From the NCBI GenBank assembly GCA_019454665.1, contig JACFNW010000142.1, positions 1 through 6,279 of the forward strand: a DNA stretch of 6,279 nt, read 5' to 3'. This stretch comes from Fimbriimonadaceae bacterium. Its GTDB lineage: Bacteria > Armatimonadota > Fimbriimonadia > Fimbriimonadales > Fimbriimonadaceae. The translations under genes and the position numbers were made by a program. Shown in pieces: positions 5,740-6,279 of the stretch. Numbering within the stretch: the stretch's first letter is position 1; each line of letters begins with the position of its first letter. The notes under the pieces were generated by a model that saw only the letters and a list, made by a program, of their open reading frames with translations, did no database searches and was not told the DNA's origin.

Positions 5740-6279
5740 GGAGCGACGCGCCCCGGGATTGGGTCGGCAGTCCGGTCCTCGTTCGCAGCGCGGTCACGCT
5801 CCGGTTGGTCCAGCCTGCCGATCTGCGCGCCCTGTGGTCGGTCACGCCGCCCGACACGTTTCGCTACTACCCCTCGCTTCGGCCCGAGGACCCGAGTTGG
5901 GAGGCGTTCGAGGCCTTCGGCCACGCCCTACTGAGCTTGAGCGACAACGCGGCGTTTCTCGTGCTCGACGGCGAGCGGGTGGTGGGGTGCTCCAGCATGA
6001 TGGATCTCCGCCCCTACGATCGGGGCGTCGAAGTGGGCCGCACGTGGTACTCGGAGGAGGCGCGCGGCACGCACGTCAACCCCACGGCCAAGCTCTTGCT
6101 CTTCGGGCATGCCTTCGACACGATGGACGCCGTGCGGGTGCAACTCAAGACCGACGCGCGCAACGAACGCAGCCGCCGAGCGATCCTGAAGGCCGGCGCG
6201 AAGTTCGAAGGCATCCTCCGACGACACCTCTTGACGTGCGACGGCAATTACCGCGACACTGCCATGTACAGTGTGATCC
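5736..6279 (+). CDS. GNAT family N-acetyltransferase, RimJ/RimL-like (3' truncated)
   Basis: The frame is open to the right edge and shows 181 residues; the family is usually about 190-210 residues, so little is missing. It begins MRSDAPRDWVGSPVL, followed by the first strand VTLRLVQPADL (20-30). AAFLVLDGERVVGCSSMMDL (72-91) is the central beta-hairpin, VEVGRTWYSEEARGTHVNPT (98-117) is the strand and acetyl-CoA pyrophosphate-binding loop, and AKLLLFGHAFD (118-128) is the following helix. VQLKTDARNERSRRAI (135-150), then GAKFEGILRRH and the closing RDTAMYSV are typical of the RimJ/RimL-like subgroup that acetylates protein N-termini or small amines using acetyl-CoA. The ATG overlaps the previous stop (ATGA), and no Shine-Dalgarno is visible, so translation is probably coupled to the upstream gene. 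The substrate cannot be predicted. Confidence 0.93.
   Translation, partial: MRSDAPRDWVGSPVLVRSAVTLRLVQPADLRALWSVTPPDTFRYYPSLRPEDPSWEAFEAFGHALLSLSDNAAFLVLDGERVVGCSSMMDLRPYDRGVEVGRTWYSEEARGTHVNPTAKLLLFGHAFDTMDAVRVQLKTDARNERSRRAILKAGAKFEGILRRHLLTCDGNYRDTAMYSVI

Noticed and set aside
5928..6247. Minus-strand open frames opposite the end of the window
   Set aside because: The + strand here encodes a clear GNAT acetyltransferase; the minus frames show no domain-like pattern.

Overview
The window is GC-rich DNA (by eye about 60-65% G+C, with strong G/C preference at codon third positions). It is coding almost throughout, all on the + strand. The GC content, the large secreted glycosidase-like protein, two secreted proteins with uncharged N-termini and the style of the WecG/TagA-type protein suggest a free-living bacterium such as a member of the Armatimonadota (Fimbriimonadales-like). 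That assignment is a guess from protein style, as no marker gene is present.

Layout: (1) 3-1322, the 3' part of a gene whose first visible residues resemble the tail of an M48 metallopeptidase domain, followed by a TPR-like helical region and two beta-rich C-terminal units. (2) A 66-bp gap with a strong GC hairpin that has no T-tract. (3) 1389-3686, a predicted secreted, multi-domain, GH42-like (clan GH-A-like) glycoside hydrolase homologue with a CBM6/35-like C-terminal module. (4) A 34-bp gap with a possible -10 element very close to the next ATG. (5) 3721 to the window end, four tightly packed genes joined by ATGA overlaps or a 4-bp gap: a WecG/TagA/CpsF (GT26) glycosyltransferase, a PduO-type ATP:cob(I)alamin adenosyltransferase, a secreted LolA/RseB-like protein of unknown function, and a GNAT N-acetyltransferase cut by the window end.

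The four-gene cluster looks like one transcription and translation unit, but its members share no obvious pathway: surface glycan assembly, B12 coenzyme maturation, an envelope lipoprotein-carrier-like fold and acyl transfer. The glycosidase-like gene and the GT26 gene both point to extracellular or envelope polysaccharide, which is the only functional link I can suggest.

I found no RNA genes, mobile elements, CRISPR, integrase or phage signals, and no convincing new system. The most interesting points are the predicted Glu-to-Asp change at the acid/base position of the GH42-like protein, the possible near-leaderless start of the GT26 gene, and the composite architecture of the first, truncated protein.
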